From: Bradyrhizobium sp. Gha
Lineage (GTDB): Bacteria > Pseudomonadota > Alphaproteobacteria > Rhizobiales > Xanthobacteraceae
NCBI RefSeq assembly: GCF_900113735.1
Contig: NZ_FOQM01000060.1
Span: 1-35,349 of the forward strand
Direction of reading: 5' to 3'
DNA: 35,349 bases
A program made the translations under genes and the position numbers. The number at the start of each line of letters is the position of its first letter. The stretch's first letter is position 1. This document shows positions 24,776 to 32,699 of this stretch, in pieces. The notes under the pieces are model-generated. The model was not told where the DNA came from, ran no database searches, and saw only the letters and a list, made by a program, of their open reading frames with translations.

Positions 24776-24988
24776 ATGATCGACGAAGAAGACCAGCGGC
24801 AAACCGGTCGAGACGAGCGATGCTCGTCCCCGCGCGATCTGATCGAATTTTACCACCGCTGGAACGAATATCGGCCTTTTGTCACCCGGCTGGCGAGCCG
24901 ATCCGATCTCTCTTCGTCGGAGCGGGAAGTGCTTGGTTGGCTGATCCTGCTTGCCGACCGCATCGGGAAGCACGATCTTCAGACGTGA
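24776..24988 (+). CDS. Hypothetical 70-residue protein
   Basis: A short frame beginning MIDEEDQRQTGRDE and continuing SPRDLIEFYHRWNEYRPFVT, then RSDLSSSEREVLGWLILLAD RIG, has the composition of a compact helical protein and ordinary codon use for this genome. The frame stays open upstream to 24572, but that part is not protein-like. No good Shine-Dalgarno precedes the ATG, which lowers confidence. No domain is recognised, and the surrounding DNA is gene-poor. Confidence 0.45.
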   Translation: MIDEEDQRQTGRDERCSSPRDLIEFYHRWNEYRPFVTRLASRSDLSSSEREVLGWLILLADRIGKHDLQT

Positions 24989-25783
24989 GCGAAAAGCTCA
25001 ACCAAGACTCGGTGTCGCGAAATGTCCTCACGGGCGCATGACAACTCGTGTAATCCATCCCGCCCCTCAGCTGACCCGGATGCTGGAAGAGATCAACTGA
25101 CAAGCTTTGCGACCGCAGGATAGTGCGATCTTCAGTCGAGGCCCTTCGCAATTCAACTCGCGCAGGGTCTTGTCCACCCAGGAGGAATCGTGCGTACCCG
25201 CCTTCATGTTCTTGCGCCTGCGTATGCTTTCGTCCCGCGCCCAGCCTGCGAGCAGATCGACCGGCAGCGCGTCTCCTGACGGCGTGCGCCCGGGGGCAGC
25301 GCCATCCGCGATGCCGCTCATCTGACCGCAATCACTCTGCAATGGGATCAATCTCTCTGGGGCAGCGCCGCGGCGCTGGAAATTAGGAGCGGACGCCCGA
25401 GTGGCCATGGCGACGACGGACCGGCGGTGGCAAGTCACCGTATGGAGAGAATCCTTCGGCGAGCCGGCTGGGCCCAGCGGCGTATTGGAAATCCTTCCGC
25501 AATGGGCAACGCGTTGCCATGGCGACGACCTCGCGCTCTGCGATACGAGTTTCCCTACCGCAACGCAGGAACGACAGCATCGTGCGCATTGCGTGTGGGC
25601 GACCGCCTCCGCTCTGCGCGGATTCGTTGACTTTGATCGGTGCCGTTGCATACTTGATACGGCTTCCCGCACCATCGCCGCGACATGAACTTCGGCGAGC
25701 TTCACTTTTCGGTGGTGCGTGGGCGGCCCAATCTGACCTGACCAGGACCTTAACATCAGCAGCGTCAAAAAAGGGAGGATTTC
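24989..25783. other. Non-coding or decayed region upstream of the carbohydrate-type ABC genes
   Basis: Nearly 800 bases have no convincing gene. Several short frames exist on both strands (for example a minus frame from ATG 25321 to 25067 coding 84 residues), but none has a ribosome site or recognisable sequence. The downstream end must contain the promoter of the binding-protein gene, but I could not identify it with confidence. GGAGG at 25774-25778 is the ribosome site of that gene. Confidence 0.5.
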
Positions 25784-27445
25784 GTGGTGAAGCAGCAAGA
25801 GCATGATCAGCATCCCGCAATGCACCCGACCCGGCGAACGGTGCTCAAGAGCGCGGCCGGAGCCGCCGCACTTGGCACAACCGGCGCGCTCGGCACGTTC
25901 TCCGAGCTTGCATTCGCCCAGGCCAATCTGCGCGCAGAGATCACCAAGATTCCTGGCGTCGGCAAGGGTGCGCCCACCGACGCCGACTGGCAAAAGGTCG
26001 GGGAGCTCTGCCTTGGCCCGACCAAGGCAAGCATCAAGGAGGGTGAGTTCAAGGGCGTCGAGCTCTCCTTCATGGGACTGAATAATCAGAACTTGCACAA
26101 CCTGCTGTTCCGGGGCTTCCTGAAGCCGTGGGAGGCCTATACGGGCGCGAAAATCTCCTGGATCGATTTGGCGCAGGCCGACTACAACCCGCGCCTGCAA
26201 CAGGCGATCGCAACCGGTACCGTCGACTTCGACATCCTCGAGATGGGTGCGCCCTTCGAGGGCGACGTCTGCGGCAAGGGCCTCGCCTCGGAAATGCCGG
26301 ACTGGGTCAAGAAGCAAATCGATATCGAAGACTACGTCGCTTACCTGAAGCCGCCGGTCGGCACCTGGAATGGCAAGACCTATCGCGTCACGATCGATGG
26401 CGATTGCCATAACTTCAACTATCGCACCGACGTATTCTCGGACGCCGCGCTCGCCAAGGCCTGGAAGGATGCCGGCAACACAAGCGAATGGGGAGTGCCG
26501 AAAACCTGGCAGCAGGTGCAGGCCGTCACGAAGTTCCTCAAGGGCCAGAAGTTCAAGGGCCAGAGCGTCTATGGCTATCTGGACGCGCCAAAGCCCTGGG
26601 GTGGGTTCGGCTTCTATTTTCTCGGCAGCCGCGCGACTGCCTACGCCAAACATCCCGACGACAAGGCATGGCTGTTCGACATCGACACGATGAAGCCGCG
26701 CATCAACAATCCGGCCTGGGTACGCGCCATCCAGGACGTGATCGATGCGTTGCCCTCCGAGCCGGCCGACCAGCTCAATGCCGATCCGAACACCACCGGC
26801 TTCCAGCAATTTCTGGCCGGCATCGGCTCGATGATCCCCTGGTGGGGAGACATCGGCCAGGTGGCGAAGGCGAGCGACACGTCCGTCATTGGCGATACCG
26901 TCGGTTTCGACATCTTGCCTGGGTCGGACGACGTCTACAATTCAAAGACCGGCCAATGGGACAAGCTTCCGAGCGGGCCGAACAATGCGCCGAACTGCGC
27001 CTATCTCGGCTGGGGCATCTATGTGATGGCGCGGGTCAATGGCGACGAGAAGAAGCACAAGGCGGCCTGGAGCGCGGCCGCGCATCTCGGCGGCAAGGAC
27101 CTATCGCTCTGGACGGTGATGTATCCGTCGGGCTTCCAGGTCCACCGGACCAGCCACTCTCACATCGATGAATGGGTGGCGGCAGGTTACGACAGGAAGT
27201 ACATCACGTCCTATCTGAACTCGCAGTTCAACTCGTATAACCATCCCAATCGGGCGGTCGAGCCGCGCATCCCCGGCATCTTCCAGTACTACAGCATTGC
27301 CGAGGACGAGTTGACGAAGATCTTCTCCGGCAAGGTGGACGCGCAGACCGGCGCCAACAACATCGCCGCCGCCTGGGAGAAGCTGACCGACCAACTCGGC
27401 CGCGAGCGACAGATCGGACTCTACAAGGCCTCTTTCGGCGTATAG
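25784..27445 (+). CDS. Tat-exported ABC transporter solute-binding protein, carbohydrate (family 1) type
   Basis: This 553-residue extracellular solute-binding protein has a twin-arginine signal (PTRRTVLKSAAGAAALGTTG, Arg17-Arg18, cleavage probably after AFA near 45). The mature protein has the family layout: LSFMGLNNQNLHNLLF, FLKPWEAYTGAKISWIDLAQ, ATGTVDFDILEMGAPF, TIDGDCHNFNYRTDVFSD, IPWWGDIGQ and NCAYLGWGIYVMARVN. Two in-frame GTG codons (25784, 25787) follow GGAGG; the first is 5 nt away. Two MalF/MalG-type permease genes follow. The length is above the usual 400-450. Ligand is probably a sugar, polyol or glycoside-like compound, by class only. Confidence 0.92.
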   Translation: MVKQQEHDQHPAMHPTRRTVLKSAAGAAALGTTGALGTFSELAFAQANLRAEITKIPGVGKGAPTDADWQKVGELCLGPTKASIKEGEFKGVELSFMGLNNQNLHNLLFRGFLKPWEAYTGAKISWIDLAQADYNPRLQQAIATGTVDFDILEMGAPFEGDVCGKGLASEMPDWVKKQIDIEDYVAYLKPPVGTWNGKTYRVTIDGDCHNFNYRTDVFSDAALAKAWKDAGNTSEWGVPKTWQQVQAVTKFLKGQKFKGQSVYGYLDAPKPWGGFGFYFLGSRATAYAKHPDDKAWLFDIDTMKPRINNPAWVRAIQDVIDALPSEPADQLNADPNTTGFQQFLAGIGSMIPWWGDIGQVAKASDTSVIGDTVGFDILPGSDDVYNSKTGQWDKLPSGPNNAPNCAYLGWGIYVMARVNGDEKKHKAAWSAAAHLGGKDLSLWTVMYPSGFQVHRTSHSHIDEWVAAGYDRKYITSYLNSQFNSYNHPNRAVEPRIPGIFQYYSIAEDELTKIFSGKVDAQTGANNIAAAWEKLTDQLGRERQIGLYKASFGV

Positions 27446-27484
27446 CGTGGATGATCTCGCTGCAGATCTCGAAGCCAGGCGCGC

Positions 27485-27510
27485 CCCCTCCCCCGCTTGC
27501 GGGGGAGGGG
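27485..27510. repeat. Perfect GC-rich hairpin, REP-like, after the binding-protein gene
   Basis: CCCCTCCCCCGC (27485-27496) and GCGGGGGAGGGG (27499-27510) form a 12-bp stem with a TT loop, 40 nt after the binding-protein stop. Palindromes built on CCCCCGCNNGCGGGGG are, to my knowledge, scattered in intergenic DNA of Bradyrhizobium-type genomes. A related hairpin lies at 27635-27656. It could stabilise the upstream message. Confidence 0.6.
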
Positions 27511-27634
27511 CAGGGAGAGGATGCGTCCCCGTTGGGATTCCCGGAGTGGAGAGTGCCCTCACCCGCGCCTTAGGCATAGCCGAGGCTTTGGCTTTCGGCA
27601 TTTCGCGAGAGGACGGTCGCCGAAGGCGGCCTAT

Positions 27635-27656
27635 GCTCTCCCGCACGCGGGAAAGC
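27635..27656. repeat. Second REP-like hairpin of the same intergenic element
   Basis: GCTCTCCCGC (27635-27644) pairs with GCGGGAAAGC (27647-27656) with one mismatch and an AC loop. Its form (CCCGC-NN-GCGGG with a polypyrimidine flank) matches the hairpin at 27485-27510. The two bracket about 125 bp, suggesting a composite intergenic mosaic element between the binding-protein gene and the first permease gene. Confidence 0.5.
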
Positions 27657-27685
27657 TGAAACGGGGCCCGGCGAGATCGAATTCG

Positions 27686-28804
27686 ATGCAAAGTTCCGTT
27701 GACATAGCCGACGCCGTGCCCCCGAAAGCAGGGATGAAGCGCGCAGTGCGCCGGCGCGCGACGGTCGGCCGCATCTTGATCGGTCTCGCCTCGCTCGTGT
27801 TCCTGGTGGTGCTGGTCGTTCAGGTGCTGCATGCAGCCGGCGCGATCGCCGCCGGCTTCTCGACTTGGCGCCCGATCCTGATCGTCTACCTGCTCTGGGC
27901 CATCGCGTTCGGGACCGCGCAGGTGCTCATACGCGGCGAGCGCGGCCAACGCGCGCTGTTCCTGCTGCCGGCCGTGTTCTTCACCGTCGCCGTGGTGATC
28001 TTTCCGACCATCTTCGGGCTCTACATCGCCTCGCTCGACTGGAACCTGTCCTCGATCGAGGGCCCGCACTTTAGCGGGCTCGACAACGTAAGGGCGATGC
28101 TGAGCGACACCTATTATTGGAATGCGCTCGGCAACATGGTGTTCTACTCCGTCGCAGTGCTCGGCGAGTATGCGATCGCGTTCGCGCTGGCGCTGCTGCT
28201 CAGCGCCGAGATCCGCGCGCGGAAATTCTTTCGTGTTGTATTCCTGCTGCCGATGATGCTGAGCCCCGTCGCCGTGAGCTGGATGATCGGCAAGTCGCTG
28301 CTGGAATATCGCTTCGGTCCGGCGGCGACGCTGGCGCGCTATCTCGGCTGGGACAACCCGGCCTTCTTCGCCTCCCCCTGGATGGCACGTTTCACGATCC
28401 AGGCGATGGACGCCTGGGTGTCCATTCCCTTCATCATGATCATCCTGCTTGCGGGCCTCCAGGCCATGCCCAAGGAGGTGCAGGAGGCCGCCAAGGTCGA
28501 CGGCGCGAACGGCTGGCAGTCGTTCTGGCACGTAACGTTTCCGATCATGCTGCCGGTCAGCATCACCGTGCTCATCATCCGCATCATCTTCAAGCTGAAG
28601 CTCGCCGACATCGTCATCAACGTCACCGCCGGCGGTCCTGGCGGCGCGACCGACACCGTCTCGAGCTTCATCTATCGCGTCTACCGCGACCGCTCGAACG
28701 TCGGATACGGCACCGCTCTCGCGATGGTCTATCTGCTTCTGATCATCGTGCTGCTGACGCTGGTGCTGCGCTTGTCCAAACGCTGGACGCAGCGGGTTAC
28801 CTGA
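27686..28804 (+). CDS. Carbohydrate ABC transporter permease (MalF/UgpA class)
   Basis: This 372-residue inner-membrane permease has two extra hydrophobic segments at the N-terminus (ILIGLASLVFLVVLVVQVLH and PILIVYLLWAIAFGTAQVLI). A usual six-helix core follows, with ALFLLPAVFFTVAVVIFPTI, FFRVVFLLPMMLSPVAVSWM, and the EAA loop MPKEVQEAAKVDGANGWQSF with HVTFPIMLPV. The ATG at 27686 was chosen as the first Met before the membrane region; only a weak GAGA site lies upstream, and the frame extends into the repeat. It partners the next permease. Confidence 0.92.
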   Translation: MQSSVDIADAVPPKAGMKRAVRRRATVGRILIGLASLVFLVVLVVQVLHAAGAIAAGFSTWRPILIVYLLWAIAFGTAQVLIRGERGQRALFLLPAVFFTVAVVIFPTIFGLYIASLDWNLSSIEGPHFSGLDNVRAMLSDTYYWNALGNMVFYSVAVLGEYAIAFALALLLSAEIRARKFFRVVFLLPMMLSPVAVSWMIGKSLLEYRFGPAATLARYLGWDNPAFFASPWMARFTIQAMDAWVSIPFIMIILLAGLQAMPKEVQEAAKVDGANGWQSFWHVTFPIMLPVSITVLIIRIIFKLKLADIVINVTAGGPGGATDTVSSFIYRVYRDRSNVGYGTALAMVYLLLIIVLLTLVLRLSKRWTQRVT

Positions 28805-28817
28805 GGGAGTTGCTCAC

Positions 28818-29738
28818 GTGGCTGTCACGACCGCGAAATCCGCCCACAGGCACCCCGTCGCACCGCGCGCCAAGCGGATGGCGAGCCGCGCGCTGATCTA
28901 CGCCGCGCTGCTGTTCTGGACATTCATTTGCCTGTTCCCGATCTACTGGACTGTCACGACCTCGTTCAAGTCGGCGGTCGACGTGACGCAGGCGCACCTG
29001 ATCCCGTGGGTGGACTTCAATCCGGACTGGAAGGGTTGGCGCTCGCTCGGGCTGTCGCCGGATACGCTGTTCGAAACCTCGACCGCCCGCTCCGAGTTCG
29101 TCAACCGCTTCATCAACAGCATCATCACCTCGGTCGGCGCGTCGGTCCTGGCACTGATCCTCGGATCGCTGGCGGCGTATGGCTTGAGCCGCTTCCGCTA
29201 CAAATTCGCCTGGATGCGCAACGACGACATCCTGTTCTTCTTCATGTCGCAGCTCATCCTGCCGCCGGTGGTGCTCGCCTTGCCCTTCCTCGTGCTCTAT
29301 AAGGCGCTCGCGCTACTCGACACCACCTTCGGCCTGATCCTGCTCTATACGCTGACAGTGCTGCCGATCGTCATCTGGATCATGCGGGACCAGTTCAATG
29401 CCATACCGGTCGAACTCGACGAGGCGGCTTTCGTCGATGGTCTGTCGGCCTGGGGCGCGTTTCTGCGCATCATCCTGCCCTTGGCTTTTCCTGGTATGGC
29501 GGCCGCTTTTATTCTCTCGCTGGTGCTGTGCTGGAACGAGTATTTCTTCGCCGCGCTCTTGACCAGCACGGATGCCAAGACCTTGCCCGTGATGGTCGCG
29601 AGCCAGACCGGCTCGCAAGGCATCAACTGGTGGTCGATGGCGGCACTATCGACGGCCGCAATCGCGCCCCTCGTCCTGATCGGCATCTTCCTGGAGCGCT
29701 ACATCGTCAGCGGGCTGACGACCGGCGCGGGCAAATAG
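28818..29738 (+). CDS. Carbohydrate ABC transporter permease (MalG/UgpE class)
   Basis: This 306-residue permease starts at GTG 28818 with GAGGGAG 8 nt upstream, 13 nt after the previous permease stop. It has six predicted helices, starting ALIYAALLFWTFICLFPIYW and TVTTSFK, followed by NSIITSVGASVLALILGSLA and AYGLSRF, typical of MalG-class subunits. The EAA loop is IPVELDEAAFVDGLSAWGAF with RIILPLAFPG. No ATP-binding gene follows; the next gene is convergent. The ATPase may be shared from elsewhere in the genome. Confidence 0.93.
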   Translation: MAVTTAKSAHRHPVAPRAKRMASRALIYAALLFWTFICLFPIYWTVTTSFKSAVDVTQAHLIPWVDFNPDWKGWRSLGLSPDTLFETSTARSEFVNRFINSIITSVGASVLALILGSLAAYGLSRFRYKFAWMRNDDILFFFMSQLILPPVVLALPFLVLYKALALLDTTFGLILLYTLTVLPIVIWIMRDQFNAIPVELDEAAFVDGLSAWGAFLRIILPLAFPGMAAAFILSLVLCWNEYFFAALLTSTDAKTLPVMVASQTGSQGINWWSMAALSTAAIAPLVLIGIFLERYIVSGLTTGAGK

Positions 29739-29759
29739 GCGACGCGCAGCATATCGCCA

Positions 29760-29785
29760 GCGCGCGGACAGATGGGTCCGCGCGC
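29760..29785. terminator. Bidirectional terminator-like hairpin
   Basis: GCGCGCGGAC (29760-29769) and GTCCGCGCGC (29776-29785) form a perfect 10-bp stem with a 6-nt loop (agatgg), followed by AAATT. It lies in the 58-bp gap between the convergent permease and aldehyde-dehydrogenase genes, 21 nt after the permease stop, a natural place for termination of both transcripts. The T-run is poor. Confidence 0.6.
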
Positions 29786-29796
29786 AAATTCGGCCT

Positions 29797-31314
29797 TTAG
29801 AAGAAGCCGAGCTTCTTCGGGCTGTAGCTGACCAGCAGATTCTTGGTCTGCTGATAGTGGTCGAGCATCATCTTGTGGGTCTCGCGACCGATACCCGACT
29901 GCTTGTAGCCGCCGAAGGCGGCATGGGCGGGATAGGCATGATAGCAGTTGGTCCAGACGCGGCCGGCCTGGATCGCGCGGCCGAAGCGATAGCAGCGATT
30001 GGCGTCGCGGCTCCAGACGCCGGCGCCGAGGCCGTACAGCGTGTCGTTGGCGATCGCGAGCGCCTCCTCGTCGGTCTTGAAGGTGGTGACGGAGACCACG
30101 GGGCCGAAAATCTCCTCCTGGAAGATCCGCATCTTGTTGTTGCCGTGGAACACGGTCGGCTGGACGTAGAAGCCGCCGGAGAGATCGCCGCCGAGATCGG
30201 CCCGCGCGCCGCCGGTCAGGAGCTGCGCGCCCTCCTTCTTGCCGATGTCGATATAGGACAGGATCTTCTCCAACTGCTCGCCGGAGGCTTGAGCACCGAT
30301 CATGGTTGCGGCGTTGCGCGGGTCGCCCTGGGTAATCGCCCGGACGCGCTTCAAGGCCTTCTCCATGAAACGCTCATAGATCGACTCCTGCACCAGCGCA
30401 CGGCTCGGACACGTGCAGACCTCGCCCTGGTTCAGCGCGAACATGACGAAGCCCTCGATCGCCTTGTCGAGGAAGTCATCGTCCTCAGCCGCCACGTCCT
30501 TGAAGAAGATGTTCGGCGACTTGCCGCCCAGCTCGAGCGTAACCGGGATCAGGTTCTGGCTGGCATACTGCATGATCAGCCGGCCGGTGGAGGTTTCGCC
30601 GGTGAAAGCGATCTTGGAGATGCGCGGGCTCGACGCCAGCGGCTTGCCGGCCTCGAGCCCGAAGCCGTTGACAACGTTGAGAACCCCGGGCGGCAGCAGG
30701 TCGCCGATCAGCCCGATCCAGACCATGATCGAGGCCGGAGTCTGCTCCGCAGGCTTCAGTACGACGCAGTTGCCTGCCGCGAGCGCCGGCGCCATCTTCC
30801 AGCACGCCATCAGCAACGGGAAGTTCCAGGGGATGATCTGACCGACGACGCCCAACGGCTCATGAAAATGATAGGCGACGGTGTCGTTGTCGATTTCGGC
30901 AAGGCTACCCTCCTGGCCGCGCACGACGCCGGCGAAATAGCGGAAATGGTCGATCGCCAGCGGCAGGTCGGCGGCGCGGGTCTCGCGGATCGGCTTGCCG
31001 TTGTCCCAGGTCTCGGCGATCGCCAACAGCTCGAGATTTTCTTCCATCCGATCCGCGATGCGGTTGAGAATGAGGGCGCGTTCGACCACGCTGGTGCGGC
31101 CCCAGGCGTCCTTGGCGGCATGGGCTGCGTCGAGCGCAGCTTCGACGTCCGGCGCTTCCGAGCGCGCGATCCTGCAGACCACCTGCCCCGTCACCGGCGA
31201 GGCGTTGTCGAAATACTTGCCCGACCTGGGCGCGACCCATTTGCCGCCGATGAAATTGTCATAGCGTTCGGCGAACGGATTTTGCGATGCCGTGAGGAAT
31301 TCCGGCTTGTTCAT
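29797..31314 (-). CDS. NAD-dependent aldehyde dehydrogenase (ExaC/AldA/AcoD group)
   Basis: This 505-residue enzyme oxidises an aldehyde, probably acetaldehyde or another short aldehyde, to the acid. It has PWNFPLLMACWKMAPALAAG, the NAD-binding FTGETSTGR, the general base Glu261 in TLELGGKS, and the catalytic Cys300 in NQGEVCTCPSRAL, with a second Cys302. The EVCTCPSR and NCYHAYPAHAAFGGYKQSGI motifs and the length are typical of the ExaC/AcoD-type acetaldehyde dehydrogenases. GGGAG lies about 6 nt before ATG 31314. The gene follows an AcoR-like regulator on the same strand with a 176-bp gap containing inverted repeats. This agrees with inducible expression. Confidence 0.94.
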   Translation of the reverse strand: MNKPEFLTASQNPFAERYDNFIGGKWVAPRSGKYFDNASPVTGQVVCRIARSEAPDVEAALDAAHAAKDAWGRTSVVERALILNRIADRMEENLELLAIAETWDNGKPIRETRAADLPLAIDHFRYFAGVVRGQEGSLAEIDNDTVAYHFHEPLGVVGQIIPWNFPLLMACWKMAPALAAGNCVVLKPAEQTPASIMVWIGLIGDLLPPGVLNVVNGFGLEAGKPLASSPRISKIAFTGETSTGRLIMQYASQNLIPVTLELGGKSPNIFFKDVAAEDDDFLDKAIEGFVMFALNQGEVCTCPSRALVQESIYERFMEKALKRVRAITQGDPRNAATMIGAQASGEQLEKILSYIDIGKKEGAQLLTGGARADLGGDLSGGFYVQPTVFHGNNKMRIFQEEIFGPVVSVTTFKTDEEALAIANDTLYGLGAGVWSRDANRCYRFGRAIQAGRVWTNCYHAYPAHAAFGGYKQSGIGRETHKMMLDHYQQTKNLLVSYSPKKLGFF

Positions 31315-31420
31315 GCTTCACTCCCGCTGTTGCATTGATTGATTACCGGCCTCGCGTCAGCGCGATGCCGAGAGCGAACATGTCGGGTGAAAGCGAAAAT
31401 GTCAGCCGGGCGAGTTCGGA

Positions 31421-31452
31421 TCGCACCTGCAACCTGTCTCAAAGGTGCGACA
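31421..31452. promoter_or_regulatory. Overlapping inverted repeats upstream of the aldehyde dehydrogenase
   Basis: TCGCACCT (31421-31428) and AGGTGCGA (31443-31450) are a perfect 8-bp dyad with a 14-nt spacer. Overlapping it, TGTCTCAA-AG-GTGCGACA (31435-31452) is a second, imperfect dyad of the TGTC...GACA type. They sit between the regulator stop (31491) and the dehydrogenase start (31314). No T-run follows on the minus strand, so an operator is more likely than a terminator. The Fis-type regulator encoded next door is the candidate binder. Confidence 0.45.
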
Positions 31453-31490
31453 TTCGACGCTGCGCGGGCGCTCGAATGCCTGTAAGGAAC

Positions 31491-32459
31491 TCAAGCGAGC
31501 GGCTTGAGGTCGAAGCGCTTGAGCTTGCGGTGCAAGGTGGCGCGGCTCACACCAAGCGCCTTCGCCGCTGCCGAGACATTGCCTCGCGCGCGCGTCAGCG
31601 CCCGTTGTAAGGTCGCGCGTTGCGCGTCGCCGAGCCGCTCATGGATCCCTTCCTCGCGGCAAAGCAGATCCGCGGCCGGGACCGGCCGCAACTGACGATC
31701 GGGCGGGATGCCCAACACCAAGCGAGCGTCGCGCGTGGCGCCGACCACAAGGTCGTCCCGGTCGATCGCCAGCAACCCGCTGCCACGGGTATCAATCGGC
31801 GGCGTCAGCACGATCCGAGCATCCGCAAAAGCGTGCCGGAACAGCTCGGTCTCGATCCGCCGCGCCGCTTCACCGACCGCGAGCGTGATCAGATTTGCGA
31901 TCGTTTCGGTGTGATCGGCGCGGCAGGAGGAAACATCGAGAACGCCTGCCAGCCTCGCATGGCCGTCGTAGATCGGGACAGCCGTACAGCTGAGCAGCGT
32001 GTTGCGCGAGAAGAAATGCTGATCGCGATGGATCGTCAACGCGCGCTCCTCGGCCAGACAGGTGCCGATGCCGTTGGTTCCTTCGTACTCCTCGCTCCAG
32101 AGCGAGCCGGTCCACAGGCCCCAACGCTCGAACGTGGGGTCGTCGGCTGGAGCTCCACGTCGATCGACCGGTATGCCCTCGCGACTGGCCAACAGCACAC
32201 AGCATCCGATAGCGCCCACGGCGTGATACAGCCGGTTCATTGCGAACCGCGCGGCCCCGATCAATAGCTCATTTTGTTCGATCGCTTGCCGCACCTCGGG
32301 TTCCGTTAGCCGTAGCGGCGGTCGGACACCAGACGGATCGAGACAGTGCAATCGGGAAGAGCGGCACCAGGATGCGACCAAGGCGGATCTTGCTGCTTGG
32401 CCGGAGCCGATCGCAGCTTCGACCCGATCGGCGTGATGATGCTCGATAATCAGTCCCAT
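31491..32459 (-). CDS. AcoR-like transcriptional regulator (GAF plus Fis-type HTH, no AAA+ domain)
   Basis: This 322-residue protein has the N-terminal sensory half of AcoR-type activators: SWCRSSRLHCLDP, then a GAF domain with GTNGIGTCLAEERALTIHRD, HFFSRNTLLSCTAVPIYDGH and LAGVLDVSSCRADH. It ends with a Fis-type helix-turn-helix, RALTRARGNVSAAAKALGVS and RATLHRKLKRFDL. The central AAA+ domain (GAFTGA, Walker motifs) is absent, and only about 80 residues separate GAF and HTH, so it cannot activate sigma-54 polymerase by the usual route. GGAGG precedes the ATG. It lies upstream of the aldehyde dehydrogenase on the same strand and is its probable regulator. Confidence 0.88.
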   Translation of the reverse strand: MGLIIEHHHADRVEAAIGSGQAARSALVASWCRSSRLHCLDPSGVRPPLRLTEPEVRQAIEQNELLIGAARFAMNRLYHAVGAIGCCVLLASREGIPVDRRGAPADDPTFERWGLWTGSLWSEEYEGTNGIGTCLAEERALTIHRDQHFFSRNTLLSCTAVPIYDGHARLAGVLDVSSCRADHTETIANLITLAVGEAARRIETELFRHAFADARIVLTPPIDTRGSGLLAIDRDDLVVGATRDARLVLGIPPDRQLRPVPAADLLCREEGIHERLGDAQRATLQRALTRARGNVSAAAKALGVSRATLHRKLKRFDLKPLA

Positions 32460-32699
32460 TGATCCTCCGTCGTCCGTCTACGGCTCGCCATTTCTTCGGC
32501 AGAGATTGTTGGCACGCAAAAGGGCATGGGTTCGGCTACATCGTCGCCTAGCCGTTGGCAATCCGTGAAATGACCGCTCACAAAAGCGAGTTGCGGGCAG
32601 AGTTCGCGCTCGCCGTCCCGGCATTCCTCCCCAGGCCCCCCGAGGTCCTGGCCTCGTCGGAAGCGCAAAGCCCGCCGAGCGCCTTCTCGGCTGAGACAA

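Noticed and set aside
25067..26809. 580-residue open frame on the minus strand
   Set aside because: Most of it is antisense to the binding-protein gene, which has a signal peptide and family motifs; no homology-like blocks are visible in the antisense frame.
29857..31338. 493-residue open frame on the plus strand
   Set aside because: It lies exactly antisense to the well-supported aldehyde dehydrogenase and has the Arg/Asp/Gly-rich, low-aromatic composition of an antisense frame in GC-rich DNA.
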